Shown here: piece after piece, positions 1-11,300 of the stretch
Layout: each line of letters opens with the position of its first letter
Position numbering within the stretch: position 1 is the first letter of the stretch
NCBI GenBank assembly: GCA_934045905.1
Contig: OW203768.1
Span: forward strand, 17,760,316-17,824,315
Origin: Leuctra nigra
Lineage: Eukaryota; Arthropoda; Insecta; Plecoptera; Leuctridae
DNA length: 64,000 bases
Direction of reading: 5' to 3'
Made by a program: the position numbers and the translations under genes
Notes under the pieces: model-generated
The model's database searches: none
The model's input: the letters and a program-made list of their open reading frames with translations, nothing else
Told to the model about the DNA's origin: nothing

Positions 1-274
1 TCTCAACTTTTAAGTTGTTCCTTCATAAGTGGGTGTAACTTTGATATGATGTTCACATGATCAGCCTGATAGTATATTAATAGCACTTTTTCATTTTTGA
101 AGGTGGTGCAAACGCTCTGCGGGATAGTTATTCTATAACTTTAAAATTCTATAACTTTTTTATGAAAGTAATTCCTACGTCCTGACTCATTGGTTCTTCC
201 TGTTCTTCTAACCCCTGCCTTTAACAATTACTTCTGAGAATAGCCTAGGAATAGGAGCACAATATTCTATTTAA

Positions 275-389
275 GAGGGCTTGGTAGTGAGTTTGGCCTT
301 GACGAGTTTTTTAATCGATTTTAACAATATCTTTTCCCAGTGTAATTGTTCTCAACAATCTTCAAGGTCAAACTCACTACCCAGCCGTC
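275..389. mobile_element. TTAA-flanked MITE, internally deleted copy A
   Basis: A short copy of a foldback element seen four times in the window. TTAA stands on both sides (271-274 and 390-393). The ends begin GAGGGCTTGGTAGTGAG and GACGGCTGGGTAGTGAG when read inward, so they are inverted repeats. Only about 115 bp remain, so most of the long arms seen in the 2.5-kb copy are lost. A TTAA target suggests piggyBac or Sola3-type mobilisation; no transposase is present. Confidence 0.8.
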
Positions 390-454
390 TTAACGACGGA
401 AACCTATACGTACTTACTCTTTAATAGTTCGTGCTTCACGTTACACCATCCCAC

Positions 455-768
455 CAAGCGTATATACTCGGTCTTGATGAGACTTCCCGTCATCCCCAGA
501 TGTGTGACCTCGCACTTGACCTTCTTGCCGTGGTCATCGGCAGTGATCTGTCGCCTCAACCTCTGTCTTCTCTTCTCGGCGTCTACACCCCAGCGCCACT
601 TGTCTTCGACCAGCTCCTCGACCTCATCTTCCAGTACTCTTTCATCGCCCAAGTACCAAGTGATGTTCGCGGGTGGTCTACTCTCACTCACATTGCATTC
701 AGCTTCCAGTGTGTCGTTGATATCGAAATCATTTTGATTCATGAGCAGAGTAATCTTCTCTGGAGGTT
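455..768 (-). CDS. Fasciclin-3-like gene, Ig domain 2 exon
   Basis: This exon encodes a C2-type immunoglobulin domain. The acceptor is TTTTAG at 770-769 and the first two bases complete a codon (phase 1), matching the phase at which the Ig1 exon ends. Visible features are a B-strand cysteine in AECNVSESRPPANITWYLG, the conserved Trp seven residues after RPP, and the F-strand cysteine in KVKCEV. The RPPANITWY stretch closely resembles the second Ig domain of Drosophila Fasciclin 3. The 3' boundary is less sure: a GTGGGA donor after 455 keeps phase 0, but a donor near 447 or 439 is possible. The following exons (third Ig domain, membrane segment) must lie left of the window. Confidence 0.65.
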
Positions 769-2294
769 CTAAAATGTTGAAGGTAAGGGTAAGATGAAAA
801 TACAGAGTTATATATAAGTAGATACACACATAAAAGAGCGGTTAGAAGAATGAATTGTTGAACGAGCGAAGCGAGCGTCTCATTTTCTGTTACTGACGAT
901 AGGTCGCACCATTTCTCCGATCAAGCTGAAACTTTGCACACATATACGAACCATCTATGTGGCTTGCAGACCCTATAATTTGTTTGAAATCCGTTGATTG
1001 GTTTATTTTTGAAAGGATTATCTTCTGATTGGTTGATCCGATAAATTTGAAAATTTGCAAGGTCATTAAAAACAAACAAAAGTTGTTTAAAACAAAAAAA
1101 CAATGTTTAACATTGTTAATTACATTGTTTTAAATGTTAAATAGTTTCAGCCAATTATTTTTAGAATTAAAATATTCTTGGAGCATCGTGCAGCCCGATA
1201 TTACAGAACTGTAATAAAAATGCTCTAAAAGTATTTTTTTAATTTTAAAAATTGCTGAAAAAAAATTGCTGAAAAATTTAAAATGCTGGGCCGGAATAAC
1301 CATGAAAAACCAACACTTTTTCGAAATAGGTTTTTCTGTGGAATTAGCATGCATGTTACATACTTGTCTAGGTCTATCCACTGCCACCTTAAAATGTTGA
1401 TTTTTTAAATGTTGGCATTATATAAATTATAAATTGATCATAAATGTTCGCTGCCATGGAAAAACCATGGATGTGATTCAAGATAGCCGACGGTGAGGAC
1501 TGAATTAAGTCAATAAAGCTGTTAATTCATTTAAATAAAAGCAAGAAAACAAAACTGGTGGATGGATAATCAACGAAAGTATTTGAGGAACTCGGAGGAA
1601 AGTATACAAACCGAAAGGGTACTGAAATAATACCCTTTTTTCCAAATAAATAAGTTTTTGTAATAAATTTTGTGTTCAGATACCTATTTATTAAGTGAAA
1701 CCTATATAATACCATCCATATATCTTCCAAAATAAGTAACTGTGATAATATGGCATTTAAATAGTTTTTGGCTATTTACTCAGAATAATGAAATTGTTGG
1801 TTTCATGGTTATTCCGGCCCAGCATTCAATTATTTTTGAATTGACTAAAACACGGAGTGTTTTTTCATGGGTACACAAAAAGATTCGAATTGGGTATTCG
1901 AATAGACTATGCACTCACTTGCTATTATTATATGTGTCGTTGCATGGGCATGGGTCATCTCACTTGTCTTCCTGGCCGCGTCGCACACGACCCACCAGCT
2001 ATTTTCCTCCGTCAGTCCGTATATTTCCAAATCACATCGCCCCTCTTTCATGTGGTCAACATATTGATACCTAGTCGATCCTCACTTGTCTTCCTGGCCG
2101 CGTCGCACACGACCCACCAGCTATTTTCCTCCGTCAGTCCGTATATTTCCAAATCACATCGCCCCTCTTTCATGTGGTCAACATATTGATACCTAGTCGA
2201 TCCTCGGCTTTTACTGTTGTTGACTTGGTTGAAGGAAAATTCAACCGGGTCGTCGTCCACTTGAAAAATGTCTTGGTCAAAGTCCTCATCTTCA

Positions 2295-2338
<44 letters not shown>

Positions 2339-5300
2339 ATCAGTCCCAATGTCCACGTACAAGACAGTAGTATCCTTGTCCAGGTCCGGCTCTGCAGTAA
2401 CCTTGTCAAGGACCGGATTAGATGTAACTTGGTTCTTGTGTCGTTTACCACTCCCCTGGTTCTGTTGAACCTGCCGTTTAAACCTAATGCAGGAACAAGA
2501 AAACTTAAGAGGGCTGGGTAGTGAGCGTGGCCTTGACGAGTCTTTTAATCGATTTTTATCAATATCTTTTTCCAGTGTACAAAATAGGGCTATGGACGTG
2601 AATTCAGAACAGTTCAATGAAAATAATTTCAAAGTTTGGAATAAGTAATTAGTTTTATTTTGTCCAACAGGTGTTTAGAACCCGAAAATTTAGTAATTTT
2701 TGGGTTCTAAACACCTGTAACACAATAAAACACAATAATTTTAGTAATTTTCGGGTTCTAAACACCTGTTGGACACAATAAAACTAATAGCTTATTCCAA
2801 ACTATGAAATTATTTTCATTGAACTGTTCTGAATTCACGTCCATAGCCCTATTTTGTTAACAATTACACTGGAAAAAGATATTGATAAAAATCGATTAAA
2901 AAACTCTTCAAGGTCAAACTCACTACCAAGCCCTCTTAAAGTGAGATTCTGAATGATACTTTGCTATCTTCTAAAATGGACTATGGTATAAGAAGCACAA
3001 AACTCCATCATATTTGAGATTTCATAGTGAATCATCCATTTCATTTAGTAACTCCTTTCACGCGCAACATCTCCAACCGAACACAGTCCACTCAATCAAT
3101 TAGATGATTCATTAGTACCTACTCAACTGCTACAAATTACTTCATTATTACCATTTCTATACTCTGAACATCTTCTCTGATCTCAGACAAACATGCAACA
3201 CGAAATCCCTGTCGAAAAATCGGAAAGAGATGTATCACAATTTGAAAAGAGAACTGGAATGGCAAATCAGGGGTCACGGGGTTCGAATCCCAGAGGTGGT
3301 AAAATCTTTTCGATTGGCAGTTACACATCCAATCAAATCTATTTTACATCTTATATTTACTGCAAACATATTATACTGGCGGTAAAACCACCGCCATGTT
3401 ACCTAATCAGTGGTTTATAATACATCTCCGTCAGTAAAATCTCCATGAATCTTCAAGTGTAAAACCTCCACAGATACCTAGTTCATACCTAGTATACCTA
3501 GTTCTTATTATAGATTTTTTAATCCTGGCACTAATGTTGCAAGAGTTGAGCTCCTCTGTTTGGTGACAAGAGAATGTGACGTTCGATCCAGTCACAAACA
3601 CTGCATTTTGAGGCTCTAGTTTTGCGCTGAACGCATATACGTCTGTAAAAACAATACAAGAGATTAGTAATTTAGAATAGAATTTTTATTTCCATAATTG
3701 ATCCAACAAACACAAAGATATAGGCCAAGCAACGAAGCATTTAACCATTTAACCCGGGACAAATTACAAGATTTGCCTTTTTCATCAGACCTTATTCAGA
3801 AAAATTCGCTGATTACAACAAAAAAAAGTTTTCAGCACAAATGTGTTGGGAAATTGCCAAAAATTGCGTGTAAAATTCAAACTTTGAAAACATAAAATAT
3901 GTTTTTTAAGAAACACTAAACACATTTCGCTTTTCTTTTTCGACGAATAAAATGAACTATAATAGGATACAACTCACAGAAAAAATTCAGATGAAAATAT
4001 CTAATAATTTTTTATTTATTAAATGTTTTAATAAAATTACGTCATTTAAATAATCAGACGTAATGACGTAACGAAGACAGGAGATTAAATGTTTTTGCAG
4101 GAAAATGTTGGTAATAAAAGCTAATATTTTTGGTGTGAATATGATCGAAGTCCACCACGCATTTACTAATGGAAGGGTACAGGGAAAGAACGATATAAAT
4201 CTATTTATTGAGAAAATTAGTTTAAGGTGTAATCTTGCAGTGATTTTTATGAGCTTTCAGAATATACCCTCGGTTATTAGAAAATATTGCCACGAAGTCT
4301 TGAAAAATGTAATTGAATTATCGATTTGTATGGACCTACACAAGTTTCTACATAAAACTTCGTTTATCTCAGTTTCATCCGAATGTGACTCAAAAAATGG
4401 GCCAAGTCAAAACTTTATTTTAAAAATCAAAAAATACTTGGCGCATAGTGTTTTAGGGCATTCTAGGTATAATTATATGTATAGAAAGGTTTGATTTCTA
4501 GCCTATAATTCTAAACAATTTATATGCACGAAGTGCCATATATTTTTTGATTTTTAAAATAAAGTTTTGACTATGCCTTTTTTTGATATCACTACTTTTC
4601 AGTGCTTAATTTGTAGATTTCTTATATTTTTTTTTAGTTGAAGAGTCTTGGCTGTTATTTTTACACAAAGCATTTTTCTTTAACTCACCGTTACCGCTGA
4701 CAACGACCGTTCTGTAATCATACTCCCACGCTCCTCCCTTAGCTCTTCCTCTACAGCCGATGTTGTACGTCCACGGTTTATCAACAATTATCTTCACACC
4801 ACATTCCCCTTTATCGAGTCCTTTTCCATCATAGCTCATCCTATATATCCCTTTTTGAGCAGATCGTTCGCCGAATTCGAGTGAAGCATCCCCTTGACTG
4901 AGGTTGTAGTAATCGTGATGTGACATTTGTATTCCGCAGTCAACCAGGGGCTTTTTGGATACGCACAAAATGTTAAACTCATCCTTGTTTCTTACTACTG
5001 ATTTTGGCTTTGCGTCCACCATTTCAATACCGTTGGCTCCTAAAACCAAAACATTTATTGAGCGAGCGAAGCGAGCGACTCCTTTTGACTCTTTTTACAC
5101 GGACCTCTGTTTTTTTTTTTTTTATTTTATTATTTTTTGACTGCTACCTGGAGCAATAGAAGTCACACCGTTTCACCGATCGATCTGAAATTTTGCACAT
5201 ATGTAGATACAACCTTCTCTGTTTGCTGATTAATTTGAAATACATTCATTGGTTCATTGGTAAAATAAATATCTCCTGATAGGTTAAAAAATGAAAATGG

Positions 5301-8300
5301 TCTTCGATAAATCTTATCAAACTCATATTTTGCATGGTAATTAAGACCAACATTGTCTCTTATTTTCCAATTTTTCAGCCCAATCGGTTAAGAATGTATG
5401 AACTTATTGACATTTTTAATAGCTGTCAGAAACTGTTTAACGTTTAATATGGTTTAATCTAGGTTTAATAACGTTAAAACGTTTATTAATGTTTTCTTTA
5501 TTTTAACGCATCTTCGGTTCTATGTTTGCGCACGTGTCCGGTGCTCGCTTATCAACGCGTTTCACGGAGCGTTTTCCTAGTATTTAAAATAACGGTAAAG
5601 AACCGGTCTATGGTATATTTTTCCACAAAGACCTAATTAGCATTAAGCATTTTTTTCGCCATTTTTTCAGGTATCTATAAATTGTTACCATTATTTCCGT
5701 CCTCATTTTTTCCGATTTGGAGTATCGCCATTTTTTAATTCGCCATTTTTTCCGCCAATCTAAAAATGCTTATCTCTATCCGCACTATAACCTTACTCGT
5801 CATGCTGCCAAACTGGACTGCCGACGAATGATTCTAATCTATAGCTGTTGTCCGCATGTTACTTTTTAGTCCAGTTTAGAGGTGACCGCTTGAATCGCAA
5901 ATATCATCGTATTCATCAGTAAAACACCATTTTCTGAATTTTTTAAATTAAAAAAATCATATATTCCGGATTTTTTTATGCATTATTATAATACATTGTT
6001 CAATTAATTACGCGAGCGTAGCGAGCGTCTCCACTGTACTCTTATGGCACTTTCTCTCTTAGTTTTTTTGTGTTTTTGCTTAGACTGGTCAACCGATCGA
6101 TCTGAAGTACACACACACACTAATGCATGAGCGGTCTCGTGTATAGTTTTTGAACGAGATCATTTTGTGATTTCTTAAAATTAACCGTTTGACCGATCAA
6201 CTAAGATTTTGGGAATCGGACAGATTACCGACCGACGGACAGATTACCGACTCTACAGGACACTTTACCGACTTTTAAAATCATTATTAGTATTATTTTT
6301 GTTGTGTGATGAATAGTTTTCAAGGAACGAATTTACTAAGTTTGGTAGATTATAGCTGTCCATGAAACACAATTTGACGTCACACGCCGATTCGGGCCGT
6401 ATAGATAATGTTAGTCAGAGCCGGTTCTATGCATCCCGTAACACAGGGAACACGGCGTGTGACGTACAGCTTGTTTTTGCAGAGGAGGGAAATGTCGATT
6501 ACTAATAATAATAATAATCCATCCCTGGTTCCAATTTAATGGGTCAGGGGGTGGGTATTCCCACCAACACTAGGGCCGCAGGACTCCTGGAAACCGGCTG
6601 GCCACGCCTGGCGTTTCCTCCTCTTCTTCCTCCTCTTCTTCTTCTTCCACTTCTAATTGTTCCACAAATTCCTACCACCATGTTCTGTCCTCCCACTGTC
6701 TCTCAGCCTCCAACTCACTCCACCTTCCTCCTCTCTCCAACACATCCTCCTTGATCTGTCCAATCCACCTGTCTCTTGGTCGCCCCACTCTCCGAGTTCC
6801 CCCTGTAGCCGCTTCAAACACCCGCCTTGGCACTCTATCGGTTCCCATCCTCTTCATGTGGCCGAACCACCTAAGCCTCTCTCTTCCCAGCTTGAACACC
6901 AATCTTTCAACCCCAAGCTCTTTTCTTATCTTCCTACTTTGGATCCTATCCATTCTTGTCACCCCCTTCACACTCCTCAAAAACTTCATCTCAGCTGCCT
7001 GTAGCTGATTCATTTCCTTTCCACCTGCTGACCACGTCACTGCCCCATATGTTAGAATTGGCAGGAAATACATCTTGTACATAATGATCTTGCAGACTTG
7101 TGGAAACTTCTCATTCCACAGCAACTTCCTCACTGCTTGATAAAATGCCTCTGCTTTCTTTCTTCTTTCTTGTATTTCTCTGTCTACTTTAGCCTTGTTG
7201 GTGAGCAGGCTACCCAGATACTTAAACTCTTCCACCTCCTTCAACCATCCCTCTCCAAGCTTGATCCTAGCATGACCGTGTTTAAGCTTCTTTCTTTCCA
7301 TTGTCATTACTTCACTCTTCTCTTCGCTTATTCTCAAACCCATCTTCTCTGTCTCTTCACTCCACTTATCAATCTTTAACTGCACTTCCTCCCTAGTTTC
7401 TCCCCACACCACCACATCATCCGCATAAATCAACGTTTGAGTATCGATCCCCTCATTCGGCTCTGCTTTCTTCAACAACTCGTCCATTACTATGATGAAC
7501 AGTGTTGGTGACAACACACTCCCTTGCCGAAGCCCTTCACTAATACTAAACCATTCCGATCTCCCCACTCCCGACTGCACACAACTCACACTGTTCTGAT
7601 ACATACATTTGATCCGCTCAACCAAGTCCTTGCCTATTCCTCTCTTCACCAAACACTCCCAAACTATTTCCCTTGGCAACCTGTCATACGCCTTCTCCAA
7701 GTCCAAGAAAGCCATATGCATTTCCTGCCCCCTCTCCCACTGCTGCTCCATCATCTGTCGCACTGTGAAAATTGCGTCTATTGTCGATCGCCCTCTCCGA
7801 AATCCATACTGTTCTTCTCACAACCCCTCTTCAACATAATTCTTCAATCTCCGTTCCACTATCTTCTCAAACAACTTCGCACACTGACAGAGTAAGGTCA
7901 CACCCCGGTAATTATTACATTTCCTTCGATCTCCTTTCTTAAAAAGGGGAACAATAATCCCCTTTTCCCAATCAACTGGAATTCTCTTCTGTTCCCATGC
8001 TGCTCGGATCACTCTACAAAGCCATCTTCTACCATCCTCCCCTGCAGCTTTTACCATTTCTATGGTAACCTCATCAATACCAGGCGCACGACCATTCTTC
8101 ATTTCCCGCATGGCTCTAGTTACTTCTGCATCACAAAGATCTTCCTCCATCTCACTGTCTTCCATTTCACTTCCAATCTGCAGCTCTTCTTCACCCATTG
8201 ATACATTAAGATCCTTTTTTACATTTAAAAGATTCTCAAAATACTTCCCCCACATCTGGTTTATCTTCATTACATCACTTATCAGATCACCCTTGTCATT

Positions 8301-11300
8301 CTTCATACTCTTTAGATCGTCTCGAGTTCCCCTTTTTTCCTTGACTAGTCCATAGATCATCTTTTTGTTGCCATTAAAATCTTCCACCAACTTGTCTGCT
8401 AACTCCTCCATTGATTTGTCCTTCTCTTCTTCTACAATGCATGCCACATTTCTTCTGCATATTCTGTACTGATGTTTACTTTCTAACGATCTGTCTAATT
8501 CGTACTTCTGCCATGCTAGTCTTTTCTCCTTCACAGCAACTTTTACTCTGTTGTTCCACCATCTTGTCTCCTTCTCCTTCCTTCTTCCACCTGCTCTTCC
8601 ACACAATTGTTCAGCCCCAGCTACTATAGCATTCTTGAACTCCTGCCATTCTTCTTCCACATCCCTCAACTCTCCAACAGGCACTCTGTTCTTGATCTTA
8701 TTTCTGAATTCGTTCTTCACCGCGGGGTCCTGTAGTTTCCATCCTTTGATTCTCTTATGTGAGACAGTCACTACTGGTTTCTGCACATCGATCCTGAGCG
8801 TGCACTCGAGCAGTCGATGGTCACTGTCGAGTGAAACGGCTGGGCATACCTTGATGTCTATGATGCTCTGCCTCAAGCTGTCCCCCACACAGATGTAATC
8901 TATCACGGACTCCGATCTGTCCTCACCGTAGCCGTATCTTGTTATACAATGGCTTCTTCTCTTCTGAAACCAGCTGTTGCCTATTTTCAGTTGATTTCTT
9001 CTACACATATCCAGCAGCCTCTCCCCATCTCTGTTTCTCTCGTCTACCCCATACTTCCCCAGCACCTCCTCATAGCCCTTTCTGTCACTCCCTACCTTCG
9101 CATTAAAGTCTCCCAACACAATTAATTCATACTTTGATCTCTCCAATACCTTTTCTATTTCCTCACTAAAACTCTCTTTCTCTTCCACTGCTCGACCTGC
9201 CTGTGGTGCGTACACCTGCACAACCTCCACTGTCATCTTGTCACTTGCCTTCAATATCAGTGACATCAACCTGTCGCTGTGACACTTCACATCCACCACA
9301 AAGTCACTAACCTTCGGACTCACTACTACCGCCACTCCATTCCTTCCCTCCAAGCCACCAGACCACCACAGCTTAAAGCCATTTCTCAAGTCCTTCGAAC
9401 CACTTCCTTTCCACTTTGCTTCACTTAGCCCTAGAAACAATAACTTCCTTTCAACCATCACATCTATCATTTCTTCTACCTTTCCATTCAATGAAACAAT
9501 GTTCAGCGTACCAAATGTAAATTCAATTCTACTTCCTATTTGTCTTTCTTTCCTGGTTCTTCTCTTTGCTCTGTTAGATCCTGCTTCCGGGGCTGTTTTC
9601 TGAACTACGTCACTCGTCTCCACACTGTGCGGCTCCAAAAACCCTGATGACTCCTCTCACTTGTTCTCTCTTCTATTACATTTCGTAATCCTTCACCAAT
9701 TGATCGATGCCAGTCCCATTTCCCCAACAACCCCCTTTGCATTCCCCTCAAGCTAATGTTCCACACACCTTGTTCCTTACACACGGCTCTGACACAATTA
9801 TTCAACTCTCTGGGACCACTCCCTTTCCCCGTCAGCATGCTAGCCATGTAAACTTTGCATGACACTCCAAATCTGCTCTTCACTGCCTTCAGTAACTCCC
9901 TCACATCATCCATAATGTCATTCCTACTCCTTCCCTCAAGCAAGTCCCGAGTGCCAACAAACAACGTAACCGTCACTGGTTCTTCTCTAATGCAGTAGTT
10001 TTCCATCTCACTAGACAGCTTCTGGATGCGAATTCCAGGCAGCTGATGCGCCCGAAAACCTGCCTGATCAGCGCAGAACCCAACCCCCATACTGCCACTG
10101 ATGTCCCCTAACAAGAGGTGGCACTCAGTCCCGCCGTTGCTCCGGCCACCCGACTCTCTGCCGTCATTGCTGGGCCCACTCGGGTTGCTGCTGCCCTGGT
10201 CACTCAGTGCAATGTTCGGTTCACTCAGGTCGCTGCTGCCCACGTCACTCGGTGCGATGTTCGGCCCACTCAGGTCGCTGCTGCCCTGGTCACTCGGTGC
10301 GATGTTCGGTTCACTCAGGTCGCTGCTGCCCACGTCACTCGGTGCGATGTTTGGCCCACTCAGGTCGCTGCTGCCCTGGTCACTCGGTGCGATGTTCGGT
10401 TCACTCAGGTCGGTGCTGCCCTGGTCACTCGGTGCGATGTTCGGTTCACTCAGGTCGGTGCTGCCCTGGTCACTCGGTGCGATGTTCGGTTCACTCAGGT
10501 CGGTGCTGCCCTGGTCACTCGGTGCGATGTTCGGTTCACTCAGGTCGGTGCTGCCCTGGTCACTCGGTGCGATGTTCGGCCCACTCAGGTCACTGCTGCC
10601 CACGTCACTCGGAGCGATGTTCGGCCCACTCAGGTCACTGCTGCCCACGTCACTCGGTGCGATGTTCGGCCCACTCAGGTCGCTGCTGCCCACGTCACTC
10701 GGTGCGATGTTCGGCCCACTCAGGTCGCTGCTGCCCTGGTCTGACTGACTTGACCGAACTTCTTCTAGTTGTTTCTCCATCTCTTGCAGCCTACCTTCCA
10801 TCCACATGAACGTTGCTACTATTCCCTTGACGACTTCTGACTTCAATACTCGATGCCTATTTTGTTTCATCTTCTTCTTCATTCCACCCTGTTCTTCATA
10901 CTTTATTTGTTCAAGTATCCACTTAACAAGTTTCTCTGTTTTTCCCACAGTCTTGTGCCTCCTCTGTTTAACAAACACTTTATCTCCTCCAATGTTTTCA
11001 TCAACCCTAACCTTACTTTTACACCCCTCACAGGTCCATGTACTTTCACTGCCTGCTTTATAGTTCTTGCTGGCCAGCCCAGCACATGAAAAATGGTTCC
11101 ATTTACCACACATCATACACTTTATACCACTTTTCTTTACAATCTTCGTGCAGTGTGGGCATACTGCAGAATCCACTTTATTTTTGACTTGTCTCTGAGA
11201 ATGAAGCACTACACCGTCCGCCATCTTGAAACTCTTGAAACTCTTGAAACTAATAAATTAATAAGAAATATATGAATTAAAAAAATATAATAAAATTTCT

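Larger units (their letters stand above)
6503..11240 (-). mobile_element. Near-intact non-LTR retrotransposon (CR1/RTE-like)
   Basis: A two-ORF LINE of about 4.7 kb. ORF1 (9605-11224) and ORF2 (6672-9638) overlap by 34 bp in different frames. The 3' end carries a short (ATT)n tail on the element strand at 6503-6518 rather than poly-A, as in RTE- and CR1-type elements. A PHD-type ORF1 with an SGNH-like region suggests the CR1 group, while the RT resembles the insect endonuclease-reverse transcriptase family. I cannot fix the clade. It lies in the first intron of the Fas3-like gene in sense orientation. I could not identify a target-site duplication. Confidence 0.9.

Noticed and set aside
2048..2632. 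A single 194-residue protein on the minus strand
   Set aside because: Its first third is translated from the inverted repeat of the TTAA MITE. Only 2086-2391 has exon-like borders.
3270..3300. tRNA-like B box GGTTCGAATCC on the plus strand
   Set aside because: No A box at the right distance and no cloverleaf. At most a SINE fragment.
10101..10809. Three long plus-strand open frames of about 200 residues each
   Set aside because: They are antisense shadows of the 45-bp tandem repeat in retrotransposon ORF1. A stop-free unit whose length is a multiple of three opens every frame.
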